This document shows positions 11,460-23,217 of a stretch of 64,000 nt of DNA, piece by piece. The DNA is from Adiantum capillus-veneris. Lineage: Eukaryota; Streptophyta; Polypodiopsida; Polypodiales; Pteridaceae. Position numbers and translations under genes: made by a program. How positions within the stretch are numbered: position 1 is the stretch's first letter; the number at the start of each line of letters is the position of its first letter. The notes beneath the pieces were generated by a model that saw nothing but the letters and a program-made list of their open reading frames with translations, was not told the origin of the DNA and did not search any database. The stretch covers positions 107,142,549 to 107,206,548 of the forward strand of contig CM043953.1 of the NCBI GenBank assembly GCA_014529385.2, written 5' to 3'.

Positions 11460-12324
11460 TAACTTACTCTTATGTGCTTATTCGTGCGGGTGCTACTTTG
11501 GACACTCTAGAAGGTGTAAATTTTTGCTCTTATCACCCTAGCCGGTCTATGAAATGCACTTCTAAAATAACTCTTTGCCATTCTCCGGATTGGAAATTGT
11601 CACTATTTCAAGGCCTTTGCGAGAGAAATTTTGCTCCGTTTGAGAAAGCAATAAAGCAATACTCTGCTCATACACTTTTAGTGCCAAATTGTAACTGAAG
11701 CTCCCTTTTCATGGCAGATCTTCCTTTCTTGTTGTTGTAGAAAGCATAAAATTCTTCCAATCGATTGAAAAACATGTCCAAGATCCACACAGTTTCATTT
11801 TGCATTTCTTTCAAGACATACCTTCCAAATTAGTTGAGCAAGGAGATCCATGTGCAACTTGAGCCATTTTGGTTGATTTGGCCCCCAAAAGTGCAAAGCC
11901 CTTTCTGCTGCCAATCTCACCCTCCAAAAAATTTCCAAGGAGTGATGTTGGATCTATTGTCCCTAACTTCGTATCATAAAAATATCATGCACTGTAGTAT
12001 GAGGGACTGATATCCTCGTAGCCCTACCAAATAGGTTGAGTTGCAAACAAATTCATAAACTTCACTCAATTATACATGTTTATCATGGCTAAAACAAGTA
12101 GGAATTCTGCTTTCTCCTCCTGTTTGAATCTACAAGCACACACTACACACGGGGGGCCTCTTCCACACGATTTTGTTTTTGTTCATCCAACGCATCCATG
12201 CTTCCAACCTATTATTCTCGTGCCAAACCACAAAATATTTCTCGGCCATATGATCAAGCTCGGGGATAAGTTGAAGCTCCTCATCTTAATCATATGACAT
12301 GGCAAGATCTCTTGCAAAATGGCA
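11460..12324 (-). pseudogene. ParB-like transposon gene, paralogue remnant
   Basis: On the minus strand this stretch aligns along its length with the ParB-like gene at 41583-42660 of the second MULE-like element. It includes the block ending ...LEAWMRWMNK and the downstream exon region around 11460-11700. The signature WDGNHRLEAW of the other copy reads WHENNRLEAW here, so the key Gly-Asn-His is lost, and stops interrupt the frame. The gene is cut at 12324 where the gypsy-3 LTR fragment begins. This paralogy is the main reason for calling 4443-12324 one transposon. Confidence 0.65.
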
Positions 12325-12415
12325 TAACACTTGTTCCCGTTTATTCTCCCACATTAAGTGATCAATTTAATATGAGAAAATCATTTGGGTTGGTTAAATA
12401 TTAGATTTTATGACA
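12325..12415 (-). repeat. gypsy-3 3' LTR fragment (91 bp)
   Basis: Matches 24875-24965 with about two differences and ends in the same TGACA. On the minus strand it is the first 91 bp of U3 (starts TGTCATAAAATC), preceded by a purine run AAGAGAGAGG. The remaining ~1.65 kb of the LTR is missing and MULE-derived sequence follows directly. Confidence 0.8.
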
Positions 12416-12775
12416 TTACCTCTCTCTTGAAATCATAGTCGTCCTTGACTATGAGGTAGAAGAGATAAAGCCTTAGTCATTAGTCAATCGTACTTAGCAG
12501 GTAGAGGATCCCTTTTTTACCCTACGAAATCTTTCCAAGATGGATGACTAATCCATTTGGTGCTTGGGAGACATATCTGCCGCAAGCATTTCTTCTCTTT
12601 AGTCCATTTCATTCTCCCAAACTAGAGTGACAAATTCTACTTGGTGTTTGAGAGACGTCGTCGTCACAAACATGATTCTAAGCATGCATACTAGTTAAAT
12701 TTGTGCACAATTAAAAAGAGGACTAGTCTTATAAGACAAAAACATGAGTCATTTAAAAGAAATTTGTATATTTGC

Positions 12776-14278
12776 TTACTCTAATGTAGCATTGTAAGCA
12801 TTGACAAGGTTCATACTATCCTTAAGTTGTACTCCTTGCATCCATCTAGCATCTTCAAAAGGATAATTTTTGAACTTAATAAGATACCGTTGGATTATCT
12901 TACCATGTCGTAGTACCTTGTCTTCATGCCAAAGGACAGCTTCGGGTTGTAGCACCTCTTCTTGGTCTTCAACTTCGGGAGGGTCTTCAATAATTGGTTC
13001 AGTTGGTGGCTCTCCTTTGTAGGGCTTAAGTAGGCTTACATGAAAGGCATTGTGTATAAGCCAATGGTTGGGCAACTTGAGTTGATAAGTCATCTCATTG
13101 ATGGGCTTCAAGATTTGGAAAGGACCATAGTATCTTTTTGCTAGTTTAGCATAATACTTTTGATGGCCCGTAGGATTTTTGCCCGTCGTTTGCCTTAATC
13201 GAGCCTTAGGAAACTTGAGTAAGACCCAATCATTTTCTTTGAACATTAAGACTCTTATGTGCTTATCAGTAGCAGCTTTTTGCCTTTGTTGAGAGATGGC
13301 TATAGCCTCCCTAATCTTTTGAAAAGATTCTTGTAGGTCACGGCTATACTCATCGGCGGCGAAGATCTTCCCATGTACTTTGAGTAGCAAGGGACTTTTA
13401 GGTCTTCCCTCTATGATCTCGAAAGGTGCTTTCCCCGTAGAAGTATGGACAGTATTATTGTAGGCATACTCTACTAGAGGTAAATACTTTTCCCATTGTG
13501 AGCGTTGATCTACTTCGGTAACATAACTCTTGAGTAGATCGAGTATCGTAAGATTGGCTATCTCACTTTGGCCATCCGTTTGTGGGTGATAGGCCGAAGA
13601 GAAATTCAATCTTGTTCCTAGATTTTCAAAGAGACCTTTCCAGAAATTACTGGTCATTCTAGGATCTCTATCTGACACGATGGATGTGGGTAATCCATGG
13701 TGCTTGAAAATCTGAGATATGAAGAGAGTTTCCATTTGATGTGCCTTAATAGTCTTTTTGATAGGAATAAAATGTGCTTGCTTGCTAAACCTATTGACTA
13801 TTGTCCATATTCCTGTATTCCCATGGATAGACTTGGGTAATCCAAAGATGAAATCCATGGATATACTCTCCCATGGTGAATTTGGAATAGGCAATGGCTG
13901 GAGTAATCCAGGTTGCTTCCCTCTATCATACTTGGTCTTTTGGCATACTACACATTTTGAAACATACTCTTGTATGTCCACTTTCATGGTAGGCCAATAG
14001 AAATACGTCTCTACTCCTCGGAGAGTAGGTTGAATACCTCTATGCCCTGCATATGGACGAGCATGGGATTCATACATAACCTTCTCACGAAGGGAATGGG
14101 TAACACATAGACTATTGTCGTGGAGAAGATAACCATCCTGCAAGGTGAATGGTTCCTCTTTCTTCCCCAAATCAAGGGCTGACATTATGTCTCTAAAGTC
14201 AGGGTCAGTAGCATACTCATCTATCATAGAGGATAGATCTTTGTGAGTAGCTATAGACACCGCATTAACTTTTGGTCA
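12776..14278 (-). pseudogene. gypsy-3 integrase with chromo-like C-terminus
   Basis: The product starts after an in-frame TGA at 14276 (family context suggests CGA). It shows the zinc-binding H-H-C-C region (HARPYAGHRG...CVVCQKTK) and the catalytic core with D (SMDFIFGLP), D (VSDRDPRM) and E (QTDGQSEIAN), then a basic linker. The C-terminal part (residues ~430-494) reads HGKIIQRYLIKFKNYPFEDARW, which resembles the chromodomain-like tail of plant chromoviruses. The 494-codon frame itself is open to its natural stop. Confidence 0.9.
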
Positions 14279-15723
14279 TCGTGAAAGTGCATCGGCAACT
14301 TGATTGTGCTTACCAGCTATGTGAGCAATATGGAAATTAAATTGCGAAAGAAAATTCGCCCACCTCATTTGTTTGTCGGAAAGCTTGGTTTGCGTCATGA
14401 AATACTTGAGACTTTGGTGGTCGGTTCGTAGGATAAATGGAGTCCCCAATAGGTAGTGCTTCCATGTGTCTAGGGCATGTAGAACAGCTAAAAGTTCTTT
14501 CTCATAAATACCCAAGACTCGTTCATCACTATTGAGCCTTCGGCTCTCATATGCTATGGCATGCCCTTCTTGAAGCAAAACCGCTCCAAGGCAATCACCA
14601 CAAGCATCACATTAGACCTCAAATGGCTTTGAGAGATCCGGAAGCACGAGGATTGGCTGGGAAGTAAGCTTCTCTTTGAGTTTTTCAAAAGCATTTTGCT
14701 CCTTAGCAGTCCATACAAACTTAACGTTCTTCTTTTTTAAGTCGTGTAGTGGTCCTGCTACTTGAGAGAATTTTGCTATGAAGCGTCTATAGTATGCACA
14801 CATACCAATAAATCTTCTTAGCTCATGTAGATTCCTTGGGTTAGGCCATGATTTTATTACCTCTAACTTTGATGGATCCATACGAATACCATCGTGAGAG
14901 ATAATATGACCTAGATATTGAATCTCTTGAAGGAAGAATTCACTTTTCTTTTGGTTGAGAAAAAGTTTGTTCTCCCTCAAGGCTTGAAAAATCACTTGGA
15001 GATGTTGCTTATGTTCCTCCAAACACTTGGAGTAGATGATGATATCATCAAAGAACACTCTAGTGAATTACAATATGGTCTAAAAATTTTCTCCATGAGA
15101 CGATTGAAAGTAGCTGGTGCATTAGTCAAGCCAAAAGGCATGACTAGATATTCATAAAGACCAAATGTTGTGCGAAACGCGGTCTTTAGGATATCTTCAT
15201 TCACTATCCTTATTTGATGATAGCCACTCTTAAGGTCAATCCTACTGAAGTAGGTATAGCCTTGTAGCTTATCAAACAGATCTTCTACCCGAGGCACAGG
15301 AAATCTGTTTTTGATAGTGATATGGTTTAGTGCTTGATAGTCCACACACATACGGTATGTACCATCTTTATTTTGCACTAAAAGGACTGGAGAGCAAAAG
15401 GGAGAGGAACTAGGCCTCACCATCCCTTTGTCTACCAATTCCTGTACTTGCCTCATAATCTGCTCTTGTTGAGCTTGTGAGACTCGATAAGGAGGTTTGT
15501 TAGGCGGTGAGCTTCCTGGAAGGAGCTCAATACGATGGTCATCATCCCCTCGTTTTGGAGGTAGGTCCATAGGGATATCATCGATGAACACATCTTGGAA
15601 TCCTTTTAGAAAAGTAGACAAGTCTAACTCTTCTTGATTCCTATCATTTTCATTTGATGAAACATTATTAGCTTTTAGAGACTCTTTGACATAAATCATG
15701 TACGCAGAAACTGAGCTCTTCAT
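14279..15723 (-). pseudogene. gypsy-3 reverse transcriptase and RNase H
   Basis: RT shows the usual blocks: [51 protein letters not shown] and the catalytic box FFDDIIIYS. RNase H follows with a CDACGDCLGAV start, the YEKELLAVLHAL block and the RTDHQSLKY motif. A frameshift near 15060 splits RT just before the FFDDI box, and TAA at 14612 (probably from CAA) separates RT from RNase H. Confidence 0.9.
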
Positions 15724-15746
15724 TGATTTATCAAAAGAAAGAGGAT

Positions 15747-17310
15747 TTACAAGTGGATAGTGCGACCACGCTCACTAGCATCTATATACATGTTCTTTCC
15801 CCTGTAGGTGAAGTAAATTCTCCTTTCAGGGAACTTCATGTTGGCAGCCATGCGATCAAACCATGGTGCCCCTAGGATAACATCCTGATGTTGGAGAGGA
15901 GAGATGAAGAAGTCTTCTTTGTCGACATAGCTTTGGACATGAAGCCTCAACTTCCCAATCAAGGGAGTAACGGAGGCTTGTTGTCCTTGAAAGCTGCATC
16001 AGCTGTTACTATATCTCCCATCTCAAAAGCTTGAATGCCCAACTTGGTGGCCAACTCTATTGATATGAAGTTGAGAGTAGAGCCTGGGTCAAACAAGATG
16101 AAGGCATCATGCTCTCTTACCTTTCCCCACGCATAGGAAAGTGATGATCCTTTGCAATGAGCATCCTCTTTTAGAGCTTCGATGGTGGAAGCCCTACGAG
16201 TCTCATTCCGATTATTCTTCTTGGGGCAAGAACGATAGCCATGTCCTTGCTCCCCACACTTGAAACACTTATGGTCCTTGCGAAAAGCTTCAAGCTCTTC
16301 AGGAGAGAGTTTGTTTTTACCTTTGTAAACTCCCTTCTCCTTGGACCGATTGTTGTTGTTGTTATTGTTGTTGTTGGAAGTGCCTTGGGAATTATTTTGA
16401 GCATTGGATTTTCCCTTTGTATCATTTTTATCTTTGTTTTCCATGGGCTTGACATTACGTCTAGCCCTTTGATGGAAATTGATGCGTGAAGCAACCATGG
16501 TGTGGTGGATTACTTTGGTAATAGTACCGGGCCGTTGAGAGTTGATGTATTCGGCCATCTCTTCAGGTAATCCCGCACAGAATTGCTGTCTTTGCTCGGC
16601 AAAGTCTATCTTTTGATAGACAATAGCTTTGAGATGTAAATCCCAAAACTTGTCTACATACTTGTTGATAGACTCATGAGAGAGAAGCTTCAAGCCGCGC
16701 CATTCGGTAAGAACTTTATCTTTAGTATCCCTTGGAAGAAATTGCTTCATGATGGGAACTCGTAGAGTTTTCCATGTCTTTGGGGCTTCTCCATTTCCAC
16801 GAAGGCTAGCCCACCATTGACGAGCTCATTTTTGGAAGTGCATAGCTACATGGCATAGCTTGGAGGACTCTGTGAAGCCCTCGTCCCCAAAGGCCGCATC
16901 AAATTGCTGGATGAAGGCCAACACTTTGTCAGTAGCACCAAAGGTGCCATCATAGGTGAGAAAAGAGATACTCTTTCCTCCCTCCTTGAACTTCTTTAGC
17001 TTTTGTGACCTTCTCCATGCAGGAAATGATTTGCGATGTCCTCCCCTCTTGTATTCTCTAGGAGAATAGCCATAACTTTCATCGGAAGAGGAGGAAGGTG
17101 AAGAAGAAGGAGAAGAGGGTTACCTCTTCCTAGCCCTTTTCTTCCTTTGTTTCCTCTCTTGCCTTTCAGAGTGATGAGGAGAAGGACTATGGGTTGCTCT
17201 TTTCCTCTTGGGAGGAGTAGGCGATCGTCTAGACCGCCGTCTTCGTGGAGCCACATCTTCAGAAGAACTTAGACTGTCATTGATTTCTTTCTCTTTGGAT
17301 TCCTCCTCTC
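15747..17310 (-). pseudogene. gypsy-3 gag C-terminus and protease
   Basis: Gag residues resembling the retrotransposon-gag core (KDKVLTEWRGLKLLSHESIN) are followed by an Asn-rich run and a zinc knuckle CFKCGEQGHGYRSC. The protease motif is LFDPGSTLNFIS, with Pro in place of the usual Thr/Ser after the catalytic Asp. The frame shifts near 15960 and again between 16750 and 17310. The stretch 16996-17256 is an Arg/Ser-rich linker. Upstream gag lies beyond copia-2 at 22555-22802. Confidence 0.85.
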
Positions 17311-17632
17311 TGTAAAGAATGAGGATGCAAGAGAGCTACACAAGACAAGCACAAAGCACACAGAGGTGGAAAGCTTCTTCTTCTTCTTCACAGAAAAGAG
17401 AGTACAAAATGACTAAGTGCTAAAGCTGAAAAGTAGCACATATGTACATGCGGTCACTAAGTGTGAACTCGCTAGAAGCGTACTAGGCTGGCACTATAAG
17501 TGTAGTCCAGCTGTAGAATCACTGGCAGAGATCCTCCGTGTTGGTCACCTAACGCGTTAGTGAGTAAATGCCGTAAGCGACCAAGACCCGTAGTGGATGC
17601 CAGCTCAAGGTGTACAGCTCGACATCTCAACA
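17311..17632 (-). repeat. copia-2 3' LTR
   Basis: 322 bp, TGTAAAG...CAACA on the plus strand (TGTTG...TTACA on the element strand). It is followed on the right by the polypurine tract complement CTCCCCCTCGAG (17632-17643). Confidence 0.96.
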
Positions 17633-20600
17633 CTCCCCCTCGAGCTCTGCATGTCGCAGAGTCCAAGCATAGTCCGGAAACGTCGAAGCTTCTCAGCTCC
17701 GAGGGCCTTGGTAAAGATATCCGCTATCTGCTCCTTTGTGCTGACGTAGACCAAGTCGATGTCGCCCGCCAACACTCGCTCTCGAACGTAGTGGTAATGG
17801 ACCTCTATGTGTTTGGTCCTAGCATGGAACATTGGGTTCCTAGCCAACTGCATGCTGCTGAGGTTGTCACAATGAATGACAATCTGCTGGTCCACCTACA
17901 CTCCCAAGTCCTCAAGTAATGTGCGTAGCCAAGCTACCTCGCATGCCGCAACTGCTGCACCTCTGTACTCGGCCTCTGTGCTCGATAAAGAAACTGTACG
18001 CTGCTTTTTGCTGCTCCAAGTAACAGCAGCACTCCCAAAAGAGAACATGAAACCACTCGTAGATCTCCTATCAACAATGCTACCTGCCCAATCTGCATCT
18101 GTATACCCATACAATGCTAATGGTGCATCTGCTGCATAGAACAATGCGTAGTCAAGAGTCCCTGGCACATACCTAAGTGTGCGTCGTACTCCATCCAAAT
18201 GTGGCTTCCTCGGAAGCTGTATGAACTGACTCTCCAAGCCTACTGTGTAGCTCAAGTCTGGCCTCGTGATAGTCAAGTAGATTAGACTACCCACCATCTT
18301 CCTGTACATATTGACATCCTCAACAACATCACCCTTCTCTGCACTCAGCTTTGCATTCACATCCTAGGGAATGGAAATTGGCTTACAATCAGCCATACCA
18401 TACTTTGACAACATGTCCAAAGCATACTGTCTCTGTGACAGCCATACACCCTTTGGAGTCCAGATCACCTCAATGCCAAGAAAGTAGCGCAACTCGCCTA
18501 AATCTTTCATTTCAAACTCCTGTTTGAGAAGACCCTTCACATGGTCAATCTCCATAGCATTGTCACCAACAATAATAAGGTCATCTACATATATGGTAAT
18601 GAACACAATCCCCACATCACTCTCACATACATGGAGTGAATGATCAGCGTGAGCTCTCCTAAAACCAATACTGACAAGATACTTGGCAATCCCGTCATGC
18701 CATGCTCTAGAGCCCTGCTTCAAACCATACAAAGCTTTGAGAAGTCTGCATACATAATCTGGGTAACCTGGATCGACATAACCAGGTGGCTGATCCATAT
18801 ACACTTCCTCTTGCAACTCACCATTCAAGAAGGCATTCTTTACATCTATTTGATGCATAATCCATCCTCTAGATGCAGCCACTGGTATGACAGCTCTCAC
18901 AGTCGTCATCTTTGCCACTGGAGCAAAGGTCTCCTCATAGTCTATGCCATACATCTGTGCATAACCCTTTGCGACCAGCCTTGCCTTCTGACGCTCAATG
19001 TTACCATCAGCCTTATGCTTGGTTTTATACACCCATTTATAGCCAATAGCTTTCTTGCCACTTGGCAATGGCACCAACTCCCATGTGTCGTTTGCTTCCA
19101 ATGCTGCCATCTCTTCATTCATTGCATCATCCCAATGCACATTTCCAACTGCATCCTCAAAACATGTGGGCTCCACATCCTGTATCACCTTAGCCATGTA
19201 GGCTTGGTGATGCGCTAGATACCCATCATAAGTCAATTTCTGAACTGGATTTCTGACTCTATTAGATCTACGCGTTCCTGGGTCACTCCTTTGCCCTCTA
19301 GCATCTTCTTGTACTTTCCTTACACCAGGTGTCCTGACAGCCAGAATTCCAAATTCCTCATCAAGACTTTGTTCAGAACCATCTGAATCCATGTCTACAT
19401 GTGAAAAACCTGATGATGCATCAACCATAAAGGGAGGTTCATCAACCTTTTCCTTTCCTTTTCGTGATACATTCCCTGTACCTGTTGGTGGAGTAACCTG
19501 CGTACGTAGTCTACCATTCCATGGTTTCTCAATAGAGCCACGAGAAGAGGACTCTTGTGGTCCACTCAAAACCTGTGACTGTGGCCTCACATTTTGTACA
19601 ACCACATCATCTTTTACATCATCCCCAATAGTGCCATGTGCATTACTGTACCAGCTGCTCATCTCATCAAAGACTACATCTCTGCTCACTCGTAATTCTC
19701 CTGTAGTAGGATTGTAGCACCTGTACCCCTTTTGTTCAAGGGAATATCCCACAAGAATACATTTCTCTGCTTTAGGATCCAATTTCCTACGCAACTCATT
19801 TGGTACATGCACGTAAGCTATGCAGCCAAACACTTTCAAGTGTGCCAAATCAGGCTTTGTACCTGTAACCTTTTCCTCAGGTGTTACATCATGCACCGTA
19901 GCTGTAGGTGTCCTGTTCATAATGTACAAAGCTGTATTTACGGCTTCAGCCCAGAAATGATGAGGCATGTTCTTCTCATTCATCAATGCACGTGCAACCT
20001 CTGCAATGTGCCTGTTTTTCCTTTCTGCGACCCCATTCTGTTGTGGAGTATATCTGCATGTAAACTGCCTACGTATACCATGCATTCGCAAAAAATCTAA
20101 AAAATCATTGGAGAAGTACTCTCCCCCTCCATCTGACCTCAATGTCTTGATTTGCATATATGTCTCCTTCTCAATCATGACTTTGAAGTCTTGAAAGTGA
20201 CCAAACACTTCACTTTTGTTATGCATGAAGTAGACCCATACTTTCCTTGTATGGTCATCAATGAAAGAGACATAATACCTGCAACCATGTATACTTGCAG
20301 TATCCGTTGGACCCCAAACATCTGTGTGCACCACCTCAAGTGGCTTTTTACATACATTGCGCTCATGTGGAAATGAGCCCTTTGACTGTTTTCCAAACTG
20401 GCATGCTGCACACACTTTATGCATACCATCCACCTTGAATTTGGGCAAACCTTTTACAATCTGTTTTGATTGCATGCTGCGCAATCTCTGCTCATTGACA
20501 TAGCCAATGCGTTTGTGCCAAATGTCAACATCAGCCACAACACCTGTGCCCTGTGCAAATAATGCAGCTTTTACCTCATGCATGTCTACATTCAGCGTAA

Positions 20601-20691
20601 ACATTCTGCCCACACATTTGCCCTCTGTGATCAGCTTACAGCTCTGGAAATCTTCTACATAACAGCCATTTGGATTGAAGCGAACCTGCAA
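17605..20691 (-). pseudogene. copia-2 pol: integrase, RT, RNase H
   Basis: The main open stretch (20691-18364, 775 codons) holds the integrase with zinc region and D, D, E core (HTDVWGP, RSDGGGEY, NGVAERKN), a variable linker, and RT with KARLVAKGYAQ, DVKNAFLNGEL and the catalytic ITIYVDDLII. A TAG at 18364 (TTG in copia-1) and a TAG at 17896 (CAG in copia-1) divide off RNase H (TDADWAG, SSTEAEY). It joins gag-protease across a 1-bp deletion near 20690. This is the best-preserved pol in the window. Confidence 0.93.
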
Positions 20692-21950
20692 ACCCTGCTC
20701 AACCTTTGTCCAACAGAAACAAGATTCTTTGTAATGTTTGGGACATGAAGTACATCTGCTAAGTACTTTGATTTCCCACTCTTCGTATTTAGAGGTATGT
20801 CCCCTACATGAGCAATGGGGTGAGCTGTGTCATCTCCTGTCTGCACATAGCCTGACACATCTGGTTTGCGCATATCTCTAAACCACTCTCCATGAGACGT
20901 CATGTGATTAGAGGCACCTGAATCAACATACCAAACATCATCTTGAGTGGAATTCTCTGCAGTCATTGTATTCATTACATGCTGCATAACAAACATGCGC
21001 TCGTTTTTGTTGTCATCTGCATCTCTGCTAGTAGATGCATAGTTGCCTTGTTCTCTCTTTCCACTTGCTTTTCCCTTTCGACAGTCACGTGACATGTGAC
21101 CTCTTTCACCACAAGTCCAACATTCTCTGCTATCTGGAGTATGTTGCTGCCTGCTTGATCCTGCACCACAACCTTTTTGACTCCCCCTGCCTTGAGACTG
21201 GTTTCCCCTGCCACCTGTATTGTTTTGATTTGATTGACCTTCCAGAAATTGGCCCCTGCAACCCCTTGGGCCTCGACCACGACCTCTACCTCTACCTCTG
21301 TTGGAGTTAGAATAGAAGGCCTGTTCAGAATTATTTCTGCCATGAGGAGAAGATGTGTCAAGGTTCTTCTCCTCAAGAATAAGCATAGGAATCAAATCTT
21401 GGAACACGGGGATGTCATCTCTTGTATTCATGGAAGACCTAAAATGTACATACTCATCTCCTAGACCATCCAAGCATGCACGGACAATGTCATCATCTTC
21501 CACTGAGACTTTAATAGATCCAAGAGCCTCAATGATACTCTTGATGTTCAAAGCATAATCATTGATGGAGAGGTTGTTCCTCTTAACCTGATTTAGCTCC
21601 GACTTTAGTTGAAGCTTCCTGGCCTTGGTGTTCACCTCGAACACTCTGCCTAAGTTTTTCCATGCAATGGCGGGGGTTTCAGCATCCTGTAGATAGCCCA
21701 TCATGCCATATGTGATGCTCATAGAAAGCCAATACATCACTTTTCTCTGGCCTTGTTGCCAGTCCCTCAAAGCTTTCCTTTGTTCTGCTGTAGCATTTGC
21801 CTCGGGAATCTCTGGTTCCTTTTCATTGTCTCCTTCTACATAGTCCCAATAACCTTTTCCTTTTAGGAAATTTGTTATTCTGAACTTCCATGCAGGGTAG
21901 TTATTTTTCTCAAGCTTCTCAGTAACAATCTGACTGAAACCGTCAAACAT
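20655..21950 (-). CDS. copia-2 gag and protease
   Basis: The 431-codon frame starts MFDGFSQIVTEKLEKNN. The gag core covers residues ~1-200, followed by a Gly/Arg-rich stretch, a zinc knuckle CWTCGERGHMSRDC and the protease motif DSGASNH. It is 95% or more like copia-1 gag by eye. The frame shifts at SVGQR (copia-1 SVGQM) because one T is missing, so the last ~12 residues are out of frame and pol starts in a new frame. Confidence 0.93.
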   Translation of the reverse strand: MFDGFSQIVTEKLEKNNYPAWKFRITNFLKGKGYWDYVEGDNEKEPEIPEANATAEQRKALRDWQQGQRKVMYWLSMSITYGMMGYLQDAETPAIAWKNLGRVFEVNTKARKLQLKSELNQVKRNNLSINDYALNIKSIIEALGSIKVSVEDDDIVRACLDGLGDEYVHFRSSMNTRDDIPVFQDLIPMLILEEKNLDTSSPHGRNNSEQAFYSNSNRGRGRGRGRGPRGCRGQFLEGQSNQNNTGGRGNQSQGRGSQKGCGAGSSRQQHTPDSRECWTCGERGHMSRDCRKGKASGKREQGNYASTSRDADDNKNERMFVMQHVMNTMTAENSTQDDVWYVDSGASNHMTSHGEWFRDMRKPDVSGYVQTGDDTAHPIAHVGDIPLNTKSGKSKYLADVLHVPNITKNLVSVGQRLSRVCRFASIQMAVM

Positions 21951-22220
21951 CTTGAAGCACTAAGACAAAATAGCTGCAATCTGCAAAAACCTGCAAATCT
22001 GCTGAACCTGCTATCATGGTACCTGTAACGCTTTCTACACTCAACGAGTGTCCACAATCAAGCGTACATACAACCACTATACTTGTACAGTAAATCTCTG
22101 TATACTGCACTTTGGAGACCTGTTCAGAAACTTGTGCGAAAAACCTGTGCATCTGGTCGTGGATTGTGAACGAAGGGATTGTGATGCTCTTGCTCTCTTA
22201 GCCTCTCTTGCCTGCACCAG

Positions 22221-22232
22221 GCTCTGATACCA
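22221..22232 (-). other. copia-2 primer-binding site (tRNA-iMet)
   Basis: On the element strand it reads TGGTATCAGAGC and abuts the 5' LTR. Confidence 0.95.
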
Positions 22233-22554
22233 TGTAAAGAATGAGGATGCAAGAGAGCTACACAAGACAAGCACAAAGCACACAGAGGTGGAAAGCTTCT
22301 TCTTCTTCTTCACAGAAAAGAGAGTACAAAATGACTAAGTGCTAAAGTTGAAAAGTAGCACATATGTACATGTGGTCACTAAGTGTGAACTCGCTAGAAG
22401 CGTACTAGGCTGGCACTATAAGTGTAGTCCAGCTGTAGAATCACTGGCAAAGATCCTCCGTGTCGGTCACCTAACGCGCCAGTGAGTAAATGCCGTAAGC
22501 GGCCAAGACCCGTAGTGGATGCCAGCTCAAGGTGTAGAGCTCGACATCTCAACA
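22233..22554 (-). repeat. copia-2 5' LTR
   Basis: 322 bp and near-identical to 17311-17632. It ends CATCTCAACA on the plus strand and is followed by the target duplication CTCTC. Confidence 0.96.
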
Positions 22555-22802
22555 CTCTCGAATGGGAGAGAGTCTTCTTTTGGGGGTCTCTTCAATAGGC
22601 CTCCTAAGCTCCCTCTCCTCTGGGAGAGGAAGGGAAATTCCATAAGCACGAAGTTGTTGAGTAACTTCGGCTTGCAAAACAGGGTTGCCCATAGCTTGTT
22701 GCAGCCTAGTGACGAGATAATTCACAAACATGGGAGCATCATCATTAGCACATTCATGTGCAAAATCAAAGCTATCAATGTTCTCTTGATTATTGTCAGC
22801 CA
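22555..22802 (-). pseudogene. gypsy-3 gag N-terminus, cut by copia-2
   Basis: The ATG at 22802 starts MADNNQENIDSFDF. The product continues through VNYLVTRLQQAMGNPVLQ to an Arg/Pro-rich ...RRLSPIRE, where copia-2 begins. Coding resumes at 17310 on the far side. The 415 bp between this ATG and the 5' LTR (22803-23217) is the untranslated leader, in which I see no gene. Confidence 0.85.
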
Positions 22803-23204
22803 TGTTAACAAAATTTATGTTTATACTTAGTGTATGCTTTGGCAATACAAAACCTTAGTTGCCACTCCTCTTAGCCTTTGAAAATCGGCTCTTAAGTATC
22901 TACACCCACGGCTCAAAGTGGTTAATTATAGAGAGTAGAGGAGTAGGTCTAACATAGCAGAGTTGCCAAGGGCTAGCTCCTTTTGGACTTCTTATGGCTC
23001 AATAATGGTAAAGCCGTAGGCAATTCTAAAATGACTCCATTATTAAGTCCAAAGCTCCCAAGGTGTGCACCATCCCCCACATAGTGGGCTTAACAAAACC
23101 GATATTAGATCCCAGTTCCACTTACTCTATTATAATTAACAACATCAACCATTTATAGGCTACTTAAGGACCTCTCTTCTTAAGCAAGAAAAGAGAAACC
23201 AAAT

Positions 23205-23217
23205 GTTGTGATACCAA
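23205..23217 (-). other. gypsy-3 primer-binding site (iMet-like)
   Basis: On the element strand TTGGTATCACAAC abuts the LTR. The TGGTATCA core matches the initiator-Met site TGGTATCAGAGC, but the rest differs. Confidence 0.7.

Larger units (their letters stand above)
4443..12324. mobile_element. Decayed MULE-like DNA transposon region 1 (passenger genes, no transposase seen)
   Basis: This block between copia-1 and gypsy-3 holds several intron-bearing, partly broken genes on both strands: an unknown (+) gene, an unknown (-) gene, a lysine-rich ORF, a hairpin repeat array, a histone H3-fold ORF, an Ulp1-like protease and two (-) genes. The last (-) gene is a clear paralogue of the ParB-like gene in the second MULE-like element at 41554-48337. 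Ulp1-like protease genes are known in plant MULEs (the KAONASHI type), which supports the class. No transposase or terminal inverted repeats were recognised. The right end is cut by the gypsy-3 LTR fragment and the true left end is unclear. Confidence 0.55.
17311..22554 (-). mobile_element. Ty1/copia-2 retrotransposon, complete, nested in gypsy-3 gag
   Basis: A 5,244-bp element with two 322-bp LTRs, an initiator-Met primer site and a full gag-protease-integrase-RT-RNase H. The 5-bp target duplication CTCTC flanks it (17306-17310 and 22555-22559). The two LTRs differ at about 8 of 322 positions, mostly transitions. Coding damage is light: one 1-bp deletion and two stops. It interrupts the gypsy-3 gag gene, so it is younger than gypsy-3. 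Confidence 0.97.

Noticed and set aside
12325-12415. A MITE or short repeat
   Set aside because: It ends exactly at the LTR terminus, next to a polypurine-like stretch, and pairs with the U3 end of the gypsy-3 LTR.
18640-20376. Plus-strand ORFs up to 192 codons
   Set aside because: They are antisense shadows of copia-2 pol.
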